From assembly GCF_900639875.1 (NCBI RefSeq), contig NZ_CAAAIA010000009.1:1-63281 (forward strand): DNA of 63,281 nt. Reading direction: 5' to 3'. Source of the DNA: Legionella impletisoli (GTDB lineage Bacteria; Pseudomonadota; Gammaproteobacteria; Legionellales; Legionellaceae). The first letter of the stretch is position 1. Every line of letters starts with the position of its first letter. A program made the translations under genes and the position numbers. The notes under the pieces are model-generated. The model made no database searches and was not told the origin of the DNA. It worked only from the letters and a program-made list of their open reading frames with translations. Below are positions 35,480 to 45,779 of this stretch, one piece after another.

Positions 35480-36402
35480 TGGTGATACGAAAAACTATAC
35501 TGGCCATGATGTGTATTGGAATATCAATTGGGGTTTTTGCTGAAAGTAGCCATGAGAGTGAAGGGCATCACGACAAAGAAGTTGTGCGTTTATCTCAAGA
35601 AGTTATTAAGCGTTATAAGATTGAATTAGCCAAAGCAGGGCCACACTCGCTTGAAATAAGCCGTGAAGTTCTAGGAAAAATTGGGTCAAACGCCAATAAA
35701 ACCGTCTACATCTATCCCAGATATGGTGGAATTATAAAAAAAATGACCAAGTTTTTAGGCGATAAGGTTCGTGACGGAGAGCTGCTCGCAAGCGTTGAAA
35801 GCAACCAGACTCTACAAATCTACGACATCAAGGCCCCTTTTTCAGGGTATATCGTAAAAAAAGAGGCCAATCCTGGGGAATTTATTAAAACCGGTAATCC
35901 CATTTATCAGTTGGCTGACTTATCTACAGTCTGGGTGCATTTGTTTATCTATCGTGAAAATAGCGAGTTGATAAAACAAGGGCAAAAGGTACTGGTTTAC
36001 GATAAAAACAAACCAGGAAAGGTGGCTCAATCTCAAATTGATTATGTATCTCCTTTAGGCGTTGAACACAATCAAACAATGAGAGCGAGGACCGTATTAA
36101 ATAATAATGAAAAAGGATTAACCTGGCTACCAGGATTATACGTTAATGCCAAGGTGATTATTGATGAGAAACAAGTGAGCATTGCCGTTAAAAATGAAGC
36201 CATTCAATCGATTGAAGGAAAAAAAGTGATTTTTGTTAAAACAAAAGAGGGTTTTGAACCGAAAGTCTGCCAGTTTGGTATCGAAGGTGACGATTATACG
36301 CAGGTTATAAAGGGGCTTAAAGCGGGAGACACCTATGTGGCTGAGAATAGCTTTATATTAAAGGCTGAGCTTGAAAAAGACAGTGCTTCACACAGCCATT
36401 AG
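35479..36402 (+). CDS. czcB: Periplasmic adaptor (CzcB/HelB-type) of the metal efflux pump
   Basis: 307 residues. Signal or anchor sequence at the N terminus (TILAMMCIGISIGVFA), a histidine-rich HESEGHHDKE stretch near residues 24-33 that may bind metal, then a lipoyl/barrel-sandwich hybrid domain (YIYPRYGGIIKKM; SGYIVKKEANPGEFI) and beta-barrel domain. It bridges czcA and czcC. It is rather short for CzcB. Confidence 0.9.
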   Translation: MVIRKTILAMMCIGISIGVFAESSHESEGHHDKEVVRLSQEVIKRYKIELAKAGPHSLEISREVLGKIGSNANKTVYIYPRYGGIIKKMTKFLGDKVRDGELLASVESNQTLQIYDIKAPFSGYIVKKEANPGEFIKTGNPIYQLADLSTVWVHLFIYRENSELIKQGQKVLVYDKNKPGKVAQSQIDYVSPLGVEHNQTMRARTVLNNNEKGLTWLPGLYVNAKVIIDEKQVSIAVKNEAIQSIEGKKVIFVKTKEGFEPKVCQFGIEGDDYTQVIKGLKAGDTYVAENSFILKAELEKDSASHSH

Positions 36403-36410
36403 GAGAAACT

Positions 36411-39400
36411 ATGCTAAAAAGGATTTTGCAGTTTTCTATCAAACAGCGGTGGCTGATATTGGTTGCGGTTTTTATTGTGATTTGCCTGGGCATTTACAAT
36501 TACACCCGTCTTCCTATTGATGCAGTACCCGATATTACCAACGTGCAGGTACAAATTAATACCGAAGCATCCGGCTATACTCCTTTAGAAGTTGAGCAAC
36601 GCATTACTTATCCGATAGAAATCATTATGAGCGGCCTGCCAAAACTGGACTATACTCGCTCAATTTCCCGATATGGGCTCTCACAAGTCACTGTCATTTT
36701 TAAAGAAGGCACAGATATTTACTTTGCCAGACAACTTATCTCTCAGCGCTTACAGGCGGTTAAAAACACACTACCAGAAGGGATTAACCCAATGATGGGG
36801 CCTATTTCTACCGGTCTTGGGGAAATTTATATGTATAAGCTGACTACTTCTATGTCGGAGAAGTACACACCAACCAAACTTAGAACCATTCAGGATTGGA
36901 TAATCCGACCGCAGCTGCGCAACGTGCCAGGGGTTGCGGAAGTGAATGCCATTGGCGGTTATACCAAACAATATCAGGTATCACCCGATTTAAAAAAACT
37001 GATTCAATTTAGCTTGACCTTAGAAGATATTGAAAAGGCCTTAAAGAAAAACAATGATAACGTTGGTGCAGGCTATATTGAAAAAAAAGGCCAGCAGTTT
37101 TTAATGCGCGCGCCTGGGCAGTTAAAGGCAACCGAAGATATCGAACAGGTTGTTGTTAAAACCATTGATGGAGTAGCCATTCATATATCAGATGTCGCAG
37201 ATGTCCTCATTGGCCATGAGCTTCGCCAAGGAGCCGGCCTTGCCGATGGAAAAGAAACGGTTGTGGGTACGGTTTCTATGATTATTGGTGAAAACAGTCG
37301 CGTTGTATCAGAAAATATTCATAAAGCTTTACAAAAAGTAAATCAAACACTACCCGATGGGGTTAAAGCCGTTCCTGTATACAATCGCACAAATTTGGTG
37401 AATGCGACAATTAAAACAGTCACTAAAAATCTTACAGAAGGTGCTCTGCTTGTTATTGTGGTGCTGTTTTTGTTTTTAGGAAATTTCCGTGCAGCCCTTA
37501 TTACAGCACTTGTAATCCCGATTACAATGTTGATGACCATGACCGGTATGGTGCAATATGAAATCAGTGCCAATCTGATGAGCCTTGGCGCACTTGATTT
37601 TGGACTCATTGTTGATGGTGCGGTCATTATTGTAGAGAACTGCATCAGAAAACTGGCATGGCAACAGCATAGCTTACAACGACCCCTAACTCTTAAAGAA
37701 CGTCTCGATACAGTATTAGACAGTGCCAATGAAGTGATTCGCCCGAGTCTTTTTGGTGTGACAATTATTACTATCGTCTACTTCCCAATACTTACCTTAA
37801 CAGGCGTTGAAGGTAAGATGTTTCGCCCCATGGCACAAACCGTCATCCTAGCCCTTATCTCATCGATAATCCTTTCAATGACTTTTGTGCCTGCCGCCAT
37901 CTCGATAGGGCTTTCAGGGCGAATCAGTGAAAAAACCAATCGGATTGTTTTGTTTTTCAGAAATCTTTACAGACCTGGGTTATTATTTTGTTTTAAAAAT
38001 CATCTTTGGGTTATTTGGGCATCAAGCCTACTTGTCATAGCCAGTCTTCTCTTGACAATACAAATGGGAGGTGAGTTTATTCCCAGTTTAGATGAAGGCG
38101 ATATTGCTTTACACGCTTTACGAACGCCTTCAACAAGTCTGTCCCAATCAATCGAGATGCAAAAACATATTGAAAAAATTGTTGAAAAATTTCCTGAGGT
38201 GAAGCAGGTTTATTCTAAAATTGGAACTGCGGATGTGGCAACAGATCCCATGCCGCCAAACGTTGCAGATACGTTTGTTATTTTAAAGCCCAAAGACCAA
38301 TGGTCAAACCCTAATAAGCCCAAAAATACGCTAATACAAGAAATACAAAAAGCCCTGGCCAATGAACCTGGAAATAAATATGAATTTACCCAACCGATAC
38401 AAATGCGGTTTAACGAACTTATTTCGGGTATTCGTGCCGATGTGGCCATTAAAATTTATGGGGATGATTTGGATAAATTAAACTCACTTGCTACAGAGGT
38501 GTTTCAAGCTGTTAATCCAGTGAATGGAGCGGCTGATACAAGAATTGAGCAAACCAGTGGACTTCCAACGGTTACAATTCAAATTGACCGGAAAAAACTC
38601 GCACTATACGGTCTTAACATGCTCGATGTACAGGATGCGGTTGAAACTTCGTTAAGTGGCCGCGTTACAGGATTGGTGTATAAAGGTGATCAACGTTTTG
38701 ATTTGGTTATTCGTTTAAAAGATACCGTTCGCAAAGACAAAAATATTTTATCCAAAATTTATATAAAGCTTCCTCCCAAAGCAGACGGCATTGAGCACTT
38801 TCTCCCTTTAAGTGAAGTGGCCTCTTTGGATGAGCGATTGGGTCCCAGCCAAATAAGCCGCGAAAATAGCAAACGACGGATTTTTGTATCAACCAATGTC
38901 CGAGACAGAGATTTACGCTCCTTCGTTGATGAAATTAAAACAAAAATTGCAAAAAAAGTAGACTTACCCACAGGGTATTGGATTGATTATGGTGGTGAGT
39001 TTGAGCAGATGACCTCGGCTGTTAACCGGTTAATGGTTGTGGTACCCATGACGTTATTATTGATTTTTGTGTTGTTATTTATGGCACTACAAAGCAAGCA
39101 CGATACTCTTGTGGTTTTTAGTGGTATTCCACTTGCCTTGACCGGCGGTGTTTTTTCTTTATGGATACGAGGTATTCCGCTATCCATTTCTGCGGGCGTG
39201 GGTTTTATTGCTTTATCAGGTATTGCTGTATTAAATGGCCTTGTGATGATTACGTTCATTACTAATTTAAGAAAGCAGGGTAATTCTTTGGTTTATTCTA
39301 TTATCCGAGGTGCGATGGCTCGATTAAGGCCCGTATTGATGACGGCCCTTGTGGCTTCCCTTGGTTTTGTCCCTATGGCTTTATCTACAGGCACAGGGGC

Positions 39401-39545
39401 GGAAGTACAAAGGCCGCTGGCCACCGTGGTGATAGGCGGCATACTCTCATCTACCTTCCTGACTTTACTTGTTCTGCCAGGACTTTATTGCTGGGTCCAT
39501 AAGCCTCTTGAAAGAAAGCAAGGGAAAATCGAGGTTATGGAATAA
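36411..39545 (+). CDS. czcA: HME-RND metal/proton antiporter, CzcA/HelA type (divalent cations)
   Basis: 1044 residues with the 12-TM, two-porter-domain RND layout. The proton-relay motif in TM4 reads DFGLIVDGAVIIVEN (about residue 396), the form found in CzcA-type exporters of Zn, Co, Cd or Ni, unlike the second pump in this window. N terminus RLPIDAVPDITNVQVQINT is typical of the heavy-metal class. A CDF exporter follows, which supports divalent cations. Confidence 0.93.
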   Translation: MLKRILQFSIKQRWLILVAVFIVICLGIYNYTRLPIDAVPDITNVQVQINTEASGYTPLEVEQRITYPIEIIMSGLPKLDYTRSISRYGLSQVTVIFKEGTDIYFARQLISQRLQAVKNTLPEGINPMMGPISTGLGEIYMYKLTTSMSEKYTPTKLRTIQDWIIRPQLRNVPGVAEVNAIGGYTKQYQVSPDLKKLIQFSLTLEDIEKALKKNNDNVGAGYIEKKGQQFLMRAPGQLKATEDIEQVVVKTIDGVAIHISDVADVLIGHELRQGAGLADGKETVVGTVSMIIGENSRVVSENIHKALQKVNQTLPDGVKAVPVYNRTNLVNATIKTVTKNLTEGALLVIVVLFLFLGNFRAALITALVIPITMLMTMTGMVQYEISANLMSLGALDFGLIVDGAVIIVENCIRKLAWQQHSLQRPLTLKERLDTVLDSANEVIRPSLFGVTIITIVYFPILTLTGVEGKMFRPMAQTVILALISSIILSMTFVPAAISIGLSGRISEKTNRIVLFFRNLYRPGLLFCFKNHLWVIWASSLLVIASLLLTIQMGGEFIPSLDEGDIALHALRTPSTSLSQSIEMQKHIEKIVEKFPEVKQVYSKIGTADVATDPMPPNVADTFVILKPKDQWSNPNKPKNTLIQEIQKALANEPGNKYEFTQPIQMRFNELISGIRADVAIKIYGDDLDKLNSLATEVFQAVNPVNGAADTRIEQTSGLPTVTIQIDRKKLALYGLNMLDVQDAVETSLSGRVTGLVYKGDQRFDLVIRLKDTVRKDKNILSKIYIKLPPKADGIEHFLPLSEVASLDERLGPSQISRENSKRRIFVSTNVRDRDLRSFVDEIKTKIAKKVDLPTGYWIDYGGEFEQMTSAVNRLMVVVPMTLLLIFVLLFMALQSKHDTLVVFSGIPLALTGGVFSLWIRGIPLSISAGVGFIALSGIAVLNGLVMITFITNLRKQGNSLVYSIIRGAMARLRPVLMTALVASLGFVPMALSTGTGAEVQRPLATVVIGGILSSTFLTLLVLPGLYCWVHKPLERKQGKIEVME

Positions 39546-39561
39546 ATTAGAGAGCCGCCAC

Positions 39562-40434
39562 ATGAATCAAGCTGACAATCAGACAAGCGTTACAGCCTCA
39601 AAGCAGAAAAGATTATATTTTTCTGTTTTCGTCAATATGATGTTAACCCTTGCTCAGGTTGTAGGTGGCCTTGTCTCCGGAAGTTTGTCACTGATATCGG
39701 ATGCGTTGCATAATTTCAGTGACGCCGCATCGCTCTTGATAGCACTTTTAGCTGTCAAAATTGGTCAGAAAAAGCCTGATTTGTCAAAAACATTTGGTTA
39801 TCAAAGGGCAGAGACCATCGCAGCACTTATTAATTTTACGACTTTGATTCTTATTGGGTTGTATTTGGTTTATGAGGCAATCGTTCGATTTATTTCTCCA
39901 CAACCCATTTCTGGCTGGGTGGTGGTAGTCATCGCCATCGTTGCTCTGGTAGTAGATACAATAACGGCCATACTCACCTATAAATTTTATAAAAAAAGCA
40001 TGAATTTTACAGCGGCATTTTTACACAATCTAACGGACGCCTTAGCTTCTGTTGGTGTGATCGTTGCCGGTATATTTATCCTTTTGTATGATTGGTTATG
40101 GGTCGATACTGCGGTAACCATTACCATTGCTGCTTATGTGTTATGGCAGGGGCTTCGTGAAATCCCCAAAGCTATTCATTTATTAATGGAAGGAGCTCCT
40201 TATCATATCGATATTTCCGATATTATAACCGGCGTAGAGCAGTTAGAAGGTGTAAAAGAAATACACCATGTGCATGTTTGGCAAGTCAATGAACAGTTAA
40301 ATGCACTTGAAGCACATGTTGTTGTTGAAAAAAATATTGATACCGAGTCATTAAAAAAAGAGATAAAAAATTTGCTCACTGATAGCTTTCAAATTAAGCA
40401 TTCTACCTTGGAATTTGAAAAATCCACTAAATAG
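39562..40434 (+). CDS. czcD: CDF-family cation exporter (CzcD-like)
   Basis: 290 residues. Start ATG 39562 (MNQADNQ) is chosen because GAGAG precedes it and the longer frame runs through the czcA end. Six membrane segments with the metal-site motifs SDALHNFSDA in TM2 and HNLTDA in TM5, then a cytoplasmic domain with HHVHVWQVNEQLNALEAHV. It would move Zn, Co or Cd from cytoplasm to periplasm, feeding the RND pump. Fourth gene of the operon. Confidence 0.93.
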   Translation: MNQADNQTSVTASKQKRLYFSVFVNMMLTLAQVVGGLVSGSLSLISDALHNFSDAASLLIALLAVKIGQKKPDLSKTFGYQRAETIAALINFTTLILIGLYLVYEAIVRFISPQPISGWVVVVIAIVALVVDTITAILTYKFYKKSMNFTAAFLHNLTDALASVGVIVAGIFILLYDWLWVDTAVTITIAAYVLWQGLREIPKAIHLLMEGAPYHIDISDIITGVEQLEGVKEIHHVHVWQVNEQLNALEAHVVVEKNIDTESLKKEIKNLLTDSFQIKHSTLEFEKSTK

Positions 40435-40703
40435 CCAGGAGCGCAACCCTGAATTGATTTTAGCTTGGTATATATCGACTAGATAAAAGCAATAATAGAA
40501 TAATTCCAACGAAAATGGTTTGATTTTATATGGATGATTTTTATAAAAACCAACTTTGTCAACGCTCACTTGTTGAGCAATCATTAAACAATCATATATT
40601 CTGACTTATTGGCCTGGTGTTATTGTTGATGAAAATTATTTAATAAAAACCTAGTGTGGCATGAGAAAGTTTCATGCGATACAAAATGATGATTATTTTA
40701 GCA

Positions 40704-41012
40704 TCACTTTCGGCAGGCTTCAGCGCATTCGCGACAAGCTTTAGCGCAAGCTTTGCATAACTCTTCATCGTGTTTTTCACACTCAACAGCACATGCATCG
40801 CAAATTTTAGCGCAAAGCTCGCAAATTTCTTTACAAAATGGCATATCTCCGCGCATACAAATTCTAGCGCATAGATTGCAGATATCAGCACAAGTGGTGC
40901 AAAGCTTAAAACATTCAAGGTGAGAATCGTTTCCAATACAGCATTGGTAAGCACAGGCCTCGCAGGCTTTTAGGCAGTCAAGACATGACTGTATACATTC
41001 TTTATGGTGCAT
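40704..41012 (-). CDS. Four-helix-bundle copper-storage protein (Csp3/DUF326-like)
   Basis: 102 residues of which 24 are cysteine, mostly in CxxxC and CxxC spacing along four helices (CIQSCLDCLKACEAC; CADICNLCARIC; CELCAKICDACAVEC; CKACAKACRECAEAC). This matches copper-storage proteins, which line a helix bundle with thiolates to hold many Cu(I) ions. No signal peptide, so a cytosolic Csp3-type. Position between the two efflux operons fits copper tolerance. A palindrome lies upstream at 41048-41077. Confidence 0.9.
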   Translation of the reverse strand: MHHKECIQSCLDCLKACEACAYQCCIGNDSHLECFKLCTTCADICNLCARICMRGDMPFCKEICELCAKICDACAVECEKHDEELCKACAKACRECAEACRK

Positions 41013-41047
41013 TTTGACACTCCTTTGTTTTAAATTGAATGAACTTC

Positions 41048-41077
41048 ATAAACCATAGTCTAGAAAAAATGGTTTAT
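41048..41077. promoter_or_regulatory. Inverted repeat upstream of the copper-storage gene
   Basis: A perfect 9-bp inverted repeat (ATAAACCAT and ATGGTTTAT, spacer 12) lies 35 bases upstream of the copper-storage start codon, where a promoter operator would be. No metalloregulator gene was found on the plasmid, so a chromosomal regulator would have to act here. Inferred role. Confidence 0.45.
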
Positions 41078-41113
41078 CAATAACAAGTTAAATATGGGAG
41101 AAATGGAATAGAT

Positions 41114-41386
41114 TTATTCATCATCCAACTTAATTAGGCCAAGTACAGATATGGTATATAAATCTTGTTTAGGAAAAGCTGTTAATGAAGATTTAGCGGG
41201 TTCAAGATATCCATGGTTCACGCAATCATCAATTAATTGATGATTTGATGCGCATTCTTGTGTAGTTTTTGGATGTAATATCTCACAAACATCATTTATA
41301 GATAGATGAAAATTTTTGCGCAAGGTATTTTGTTTTAACATTTGCTCTTTAAATAATTGCAAAATGATTTTTTCATTCATATTCAT
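41114..41386 (-). CDS. Hypothetical 90-residue protein in the metal island
   Basis: 90 residues, soluble, mostly helical at the N terminus (MNMNEKIILQLFKEQMLKQNTLRKNF) with two cysteines (VCEIL; ECASNHQLIDDCV). A winged-helix-like layout is possible but not certain (LSINDVCEILHP ... LYTISVLGLIKL). No family recognised. It sits between the copper-storage gene and the permease, all on the minus strand. A small regulator is possible. Confidence 0.5.
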   Translation of the reverse strand: MNMNEKIILQLFKEQMLKQNTLRKNFHLSINDVCEILHPKTTQECASNHQLIDDCVNHGYLEPAKSSLTAFPKQDLYTISVLGLIKLDDE

Positions 41387-41456
41387 ATATAAAATATAGC
41401 CAAAAATCGTTTTTAATGGTCATATTAGATAGAAATAGTATACAAGCTAGATAATT

Positions 41457-42647
41457 TTATATAAATATCCCAACTACTAGCCAGGCAATAGCAACCATTG
41501 CAAAGAAAAACAATATTTTTTCAATTACCGAGCTGTTAGCCTTTTTTGTTTTAGTATTTGACATATACCAAACAGCAAAAACGATGCTTAATAAAATGAA
41601 AATGCAGTTAAGATAGAAACCATAGTTGATATCAAAATAACTTCTTTGGGATAAGCTTTGAACTTGACCTGGATTGGGTAACAAAGAAAACAAAGCAAAG
41701 CCGTAATGCAAGATTATCGATGTCAGTACTAAAATAGTGATAAAAACCGCCATGATATATAAAGCCATTTTCCAACCGTAGTATTTTGCCTGAATTCTCA
41801 ATACGGGAAATACGATTAAATCACTGAATATGAATGCCATAATCCCAGCATAACTAACCCCATTACTGTATAAAACGGCAGCTAATGGAATATTACCCAT
41901 CGAGCCAATGAAGGTAAAAAAAGCAGCAATTGGTCCAATGAGACTTTGAGTAAACACTTGCCAAAACGCAGGATTGGATACGGAAGAACCAACAAACAAC
42001 GTTTCAAAAAAAGCCTTTGGAACAAAAACGGCAATAATACCTGCAACGCTAAAGCCTATGGTGAGGTCTTTCCAAACCATTTTCCATTCCATGGCATATT
42101 GGTTTGCTACCTGAGACCACCCTTGTTTACTTAAGATTAGCGCCTTCCAGTCATTGGATTCATTCTTTGTTTCGCTTTGATCAAGCTTTTGGGCATGTTT
42201 TCGAGCATTTTCCTCCATTTTTTTATTAAGGCTAATACGAACTAATCCCCACATCAAAAGAATGAGTAATAAGCCTCCAACATATTCGCCTACAACAAAC
42301 TGCCAACTTAAAAAAACAGCTATCACAATTCCTAACTCAATCACTAAATTAGTAGAAGCTAATAAAAATGCTAATGAGGGGATTAATCCTGCCCCTTTGC
42401 TAAATAAAGAGCGGGTTGTTGCAAGGGCTGCAAAAGAGCATGAACTAGAGATGAAGCCAAAAAACGTACCTAACCCAATACTTTTAAACCCCGTATCACC
42501 CATAGTGTTTTGCATGCGCTCTTTGGTAACAAACACCTGAATCATGCTGCTGATAAGATACCCCAAGCCGAATGCCCAAAATGCCATCCAGAATAATCCT
42601 AGAGTTGTTATAGCTGATTGATGCCAAAGTTCTAATACCTGGTTCAT
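41457..42647 (-). CDS. Permease of the ArsP/DUF318 (YraQ-like) family
   Basis: 396 residues with about eight to ten membrane segments in two halves joined by a charged loop (NKKMEENARKHAQKLDQSE, about 142-165). The N-terminal half carries the family motif around SSSCSFAALATTRSLFSKGAGL, the C-terminal half a second copy around GSMGNIPLAAVLYSNGVSYAG. Members include the organoarsenical exporter ArsP. Here it follows cusA by 9 bases and is the last gene of the Cus operon, so metal export is likely but the substrate is unknown. Confidence 0.8.
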   Translation of the reverse strand: MNQVLELWHQSAITTLGLFWMAFWAFGLGYLISSMIQVFVTKERMQNTMGDTGFKSIGLGTFFGFISSSCSFAALATTRSLFSKGAGLIPSLAFLLASTNLVIELGIVIAVFLSWQFVVGEYVGGLLLILLMWGLVRISLNKKMEENARKHAQKLDQSETKNESNDWKALILSKQGWSQVANQYAMEWKMVWKDLTIGFSVAGIIAVFVPKAFFETLFVGSSVSNPAFWQVFTQSLIGPIAAFFTFIGSMGNIPLAAVLYSNGVSYAGIMAFIFSDLIVFPVLRIQAKYYGWKMALYIMAVFITILVLTSIILHYGFALFSLLPNPGQVQSLSQRSYFDINYGFYLNCIFILLSIVFAVWYMSNTKTKKANSSVIEKILFFFAMVAIAWLVVGIFI

Positions 42648-42656
42648 TGCATATCT

Positions 42657-45600
42657 CTAATATTTAATTTGCTTTTGTTTCCATAATAAAAATATTGCAG
42701 GGATGACCACTAAAGTCAGGATGGTCGCACTTACCATGCCGCCAATCATAGGGGCAGCAATACGCCTCATCACTTCAGAACCCGTGCCTGCTGTTATCAT
42801 GATGGGTAATAATCCACCTATGATAGCAGATACCGTCATGATGATTGGACGAACCCTTAATAATGCTCCTTTAACAACAGCATCTTTGATGTCTTTATCG
42901 CTAATTTTTTTGTTTAACTGTTTGCAGTTGTCGGTGGCTTGTTGCAACGCTTGATTTAAATACACCAGCATGACAACTCCTATTTCAACCGCAACACCAC
43001 TCAGGGAAATAAATCCAACGCCTACAGCAACAGACAGATTGTAATTTAATACGTACAACAGCCATATGCCACCTGTCAAAGCCAAAGGTAAAGTTAATAA
43101 TATCAATAGCACTTCGCCAACATGTCTAAAGTTTAGATATAACAATAACATGATGATTAAGAGCGTGACTGGGCCAACAAGCATCAGTCGTTCTTTTGCT
43201 CGCTGCATATATTCATATTGCCCTGAAAAACTTAAACTATAACCTGATTTAAGGTTTAAGTTTTGTTCTATCGCTTTTTTAGCGCGTTTAATATATGAAC
43301 CAATGTCTGAATCATTTAAATCAACAAGCACCCAACTGGTTAAGCGCGCATCCTCACTTTTTATCATAGGCGCTCCATCATCAATGGATACGTCAGCTAC
43401 CGCCATTAGAGGTATGTGAGCGCCCGATGGGGAAATGATGGGTAGTGATTTTATGTTTTCCACTGAATCCCGTTCAGATTGAGGATAACGAAGATTAACT
43501 GGGTATCTTTCGCGACCTTCAATTGTCTGGGTGACATTCATGCCGCCAATGGCTGTACTAACAACTTCTTGAATGTCTTTGATGTTTAATCCATAACGAG
43601 AAGCGGCTTTTCGGTTAATTTTAATGTTAACATACCGACCACCAGCAGCCCTATCAGCATAAACAGAAGCAGTACCAGGTACATTTTTTAGAATTTGCTC
43701 AAGATTTTCTCCAATTTTTTGCAGCTCATCCAATGAAGGGCCTGAAATTTTAATACCAACAGGCGTTTTAATGCCCGTTGCAAGCATATCAATGCGTGTT
43801 TTAATGGGCATGACCCAGGCATTAGTAAGACCTGGTAGTTGCACCAACCGATTAAGCTCTTCTTTTAACTTCTCTTTGGTTAACCCTTGCCGCCATTTAT
43901 TTTTCGGTTTAAATTGAACCACCGTTTCAATCATAGTAAGTGGTGCTGGATCGGTAGCTGTTTGAGCACGACCAATTTTGCCATAAACCGTTTCAACTTC
44001 AGGAACGCTTTTAATTAATTTGTCTGTTTGTTGAAGGATTTGCCGTGCTTTTCCGATTGAAACACCAGGTAGTGTTGTTGGCATATACATCCAATCACCT
44101 TCATCTAATTCAGGCATAAACTCAGAGCCTAAATGAACCAGTGGCCAATAACTTACTAGAACTAAAAAGAGCGTGACACCAAGAATGGTTTTTGGAGCCT
44201 TTAATATGGCATTAATGATTGGGCGATAGGTTGCTATCAAAAAACGATTAATGGGGTTTTTGTCTTCTGGTAGAATTTTACCCCGGATAAAATAGCCCAT
44301 AAGCACTGGAACCAATGTGATTGAAAGTCCAGCAGCAGCTGCCATAGCGTAAGTTTTTGTATACGCCAAAGGCGCAAATAAACGTCCTTCTTGTGCTTGC
44401 AGTGCAAACACGGGCAAAAAGCTTAAGGTGATAATAAGCAATGAAAAAAATAGCGGCGGACCAACTTCTAATGAGGCTTCTTGAATAATTTGCCAGCGGT
44501 TTTCTTTAGTTATTGGATTTTTTTCAATATGTTTGTGAACATTCTCAATCATAACAATAGTGGCATCAACCATTGCACCAATGGCTATGGCAATCCCACC
44601 TAAAGACATGATATTCGCATTAATCCCTTGCGCATACATAACGATAAAAGCACATAAGATACCAAGGGGTAGGCTTACCACAACGACTAGAGAAGATCGA
44701 AAATGAAAAAGGAATAAAAAACAGACCAATATCACAACTATGGTTTCTTCTATTAATTTTGATTTTAACGTATCAATGGCACGATAAATTAAGCTTGAGC
44801 GGTTATATGTTTCAACAATGGAAACGCCTTTAGGTAGGCTTGATTGCAAACTTGTTAGTTTATTTTTAACGGCTTTTATGGTTGTTAGCGCATTTTCTCC
44901 TTGACGCATAACAATTATCCCGCCAACAGCTTCACCCTGTCCATTAAGTTCACCTATTCCTCGGCGCATTTCAGGGCCTAAGGTTATTTGAGCTACATTG
45001 GATAATAAAATGGGTGTGCCATGCTCATTCATTCCAAGAGGAATGTTTTTTAATGCTTTGATACTTTGGATATAACCATCTGTACGTACCATATACTCAG
45101 CCTCGCCCATTTCAATGACTGAGCCGCCAATTTCACTGTTGGCATTTTTAATGGCGTTTTTTACTTTTTCTAAAGGAATACCATAGGCCCTTATTTTATC
45201 TGGCTCTAATACCACTTGGTATTGCTTTACCATACCGCCAACGGTGGCAACCTCGGAAACACCAGGAACGGTTTGTAATTCAAATTTCAACAACCAGTTT
45301 TGCAACGTTGTCAGTTCAGATAAATCATGTCTGCCACTTTTATCAATAAGCGCATATTGATAAACCCAACCAACCCCTGTTGCATCTGGGCCAAGCTGAG
45401 GTGTTGCTCCTGAAGGTAATTGTCCTGCAACCTGATTTAAATACTCTAAAACACGAGACCGGGCCCAGTATAAGTCAGTGCCATCTTTAAAAATGATATA
45501 GATATAGGAATCACCAAAATAAGAATAAGCTCTTACCGTTACCGCTCCTGGTACAGCAAGCATTGCTGTGGCCAGAGGATAGGTAACCTGATCTTCCACA

Positions 45601-45779
45601 ACTTGGGGTGCTTGCCCTGGGTATGAGGTTTTAATAATGACCTGGACGTCCGATAAATCAGGAATAGCATCAACTGGTGTTTTTAGTAGCGAATAGATAC
45701 CACTTGCTGCGATTAGTAATGTTATGATTAGGACTAAAAAACGATTTTTTATAGACCACTCAATGGTTTTTGCTATCAT
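42657..45779 (-). CDS. cusA: HME-RND copper/silver exporter, CusA type
   Basis: 1040 residues, full-length RND transporter. The TM4 motif reads AIAIGAMVDATIVMIEN (about residue 396), the monovalent-cation (Cu+/Ag+) form. Methionine-rich periplasmic positions (e.g. MDWMYMPTTLPGVS-like region, MLATGIKTPVG) fit methionine relay sites. It overlaps the adaptor gene by 4 bases. Together with cusB and cusC it would expel Cu(I) across both membranes. Confidence 0.93.
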   Translation of the reverse strand: MIAKTIEWSIKNRFLVLIITLLIAASGIYSLLKTPVDAIPDLSDVQVIIKTSYPGQAPQVVEDQVTYPLATAMLAVPGAVTVRAYSYFGDSYIYIIFKDGTDLYWARSRVLEYLNQVAGQLPSGATPQLGPDATGVGWVYQYALIDKSGRHDLSELTTLQNWLLKFELQTVPGVSEVATVGGMVKQYQVVLEPDKIRAYGIPLEKVKNAIKNANSEIGGSVIEMGEAEYMVRTDGYIQSIKALKNIPLGMNEHGTPILLSNVAQITLGPEMRRGIGELNGQGEAVGGIIVMRQGENALTTIKAVKNKLTSLQSSLPKGVSIVETYNRSSLIYRAIDTLKSKLIEETIVVILVCFLFLFHFRSSLVVVVSLPLGILCAFIVMYAQGINANIMSLGGIAIAIGAMVDATIVMIENVHKHIEKNPITKENRWQIIQEASLEVGPPLFFSLLIITLSFLPVFALQAQEGRLFAPLAYTKTYAMAAAAGLSITLVPVLMGYFIRGKILPEDKNPINRFLIATYRPIINAILKAPKTILGVTLFLVLVSYWPLVHLGSEFMPELDEGDWMYMPTTLPGVSIGKARQILQQTDKLIKSVPEVETVYGKIGRAQTATDPAPLTMIETVVQFKPKNKWRQGLTKEKLKEELNRLVQLPGLTNAWVMPIKTRIDMLATGIKTPVGIKISGPSLDELQKIGENLEQILKNVPGTASVYADRAAGGRYVNIKINRKAASRYGLNIKDIQEVVSTAIGGMNVTQTIEGRERYPVNLRYPQSERDSVENIKSLPIISPSGAHIPLMAVADVSIDDGAPMIKSEDARLTSWVLVDLNDSDIGSYIKRAKKAIEQNLNLKSGYSLSFSGQYEYMQRAKERLMLVGPVTLLIIMLLLYLNFRHVGEVLLILLTLPLALTGGIWLLYVLNYNLSVAVGVGFISLSGVAVEIGVVMLVYLNQALQQATDNCKQLNKKISDKDIKDAVVKGALLRVRPIIMTVSAIIGGLLPIMITAGTGSEVMRRIAAPMIGGMVSATILTLVVIPAIFLLWKQKQIKY

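Noticed and set aside
40640-40954. Alternative frame over the copper-storage gene
   Set aside because: Shadow frame; the 24-cysteine frame at 40704-41012 is the real protein.
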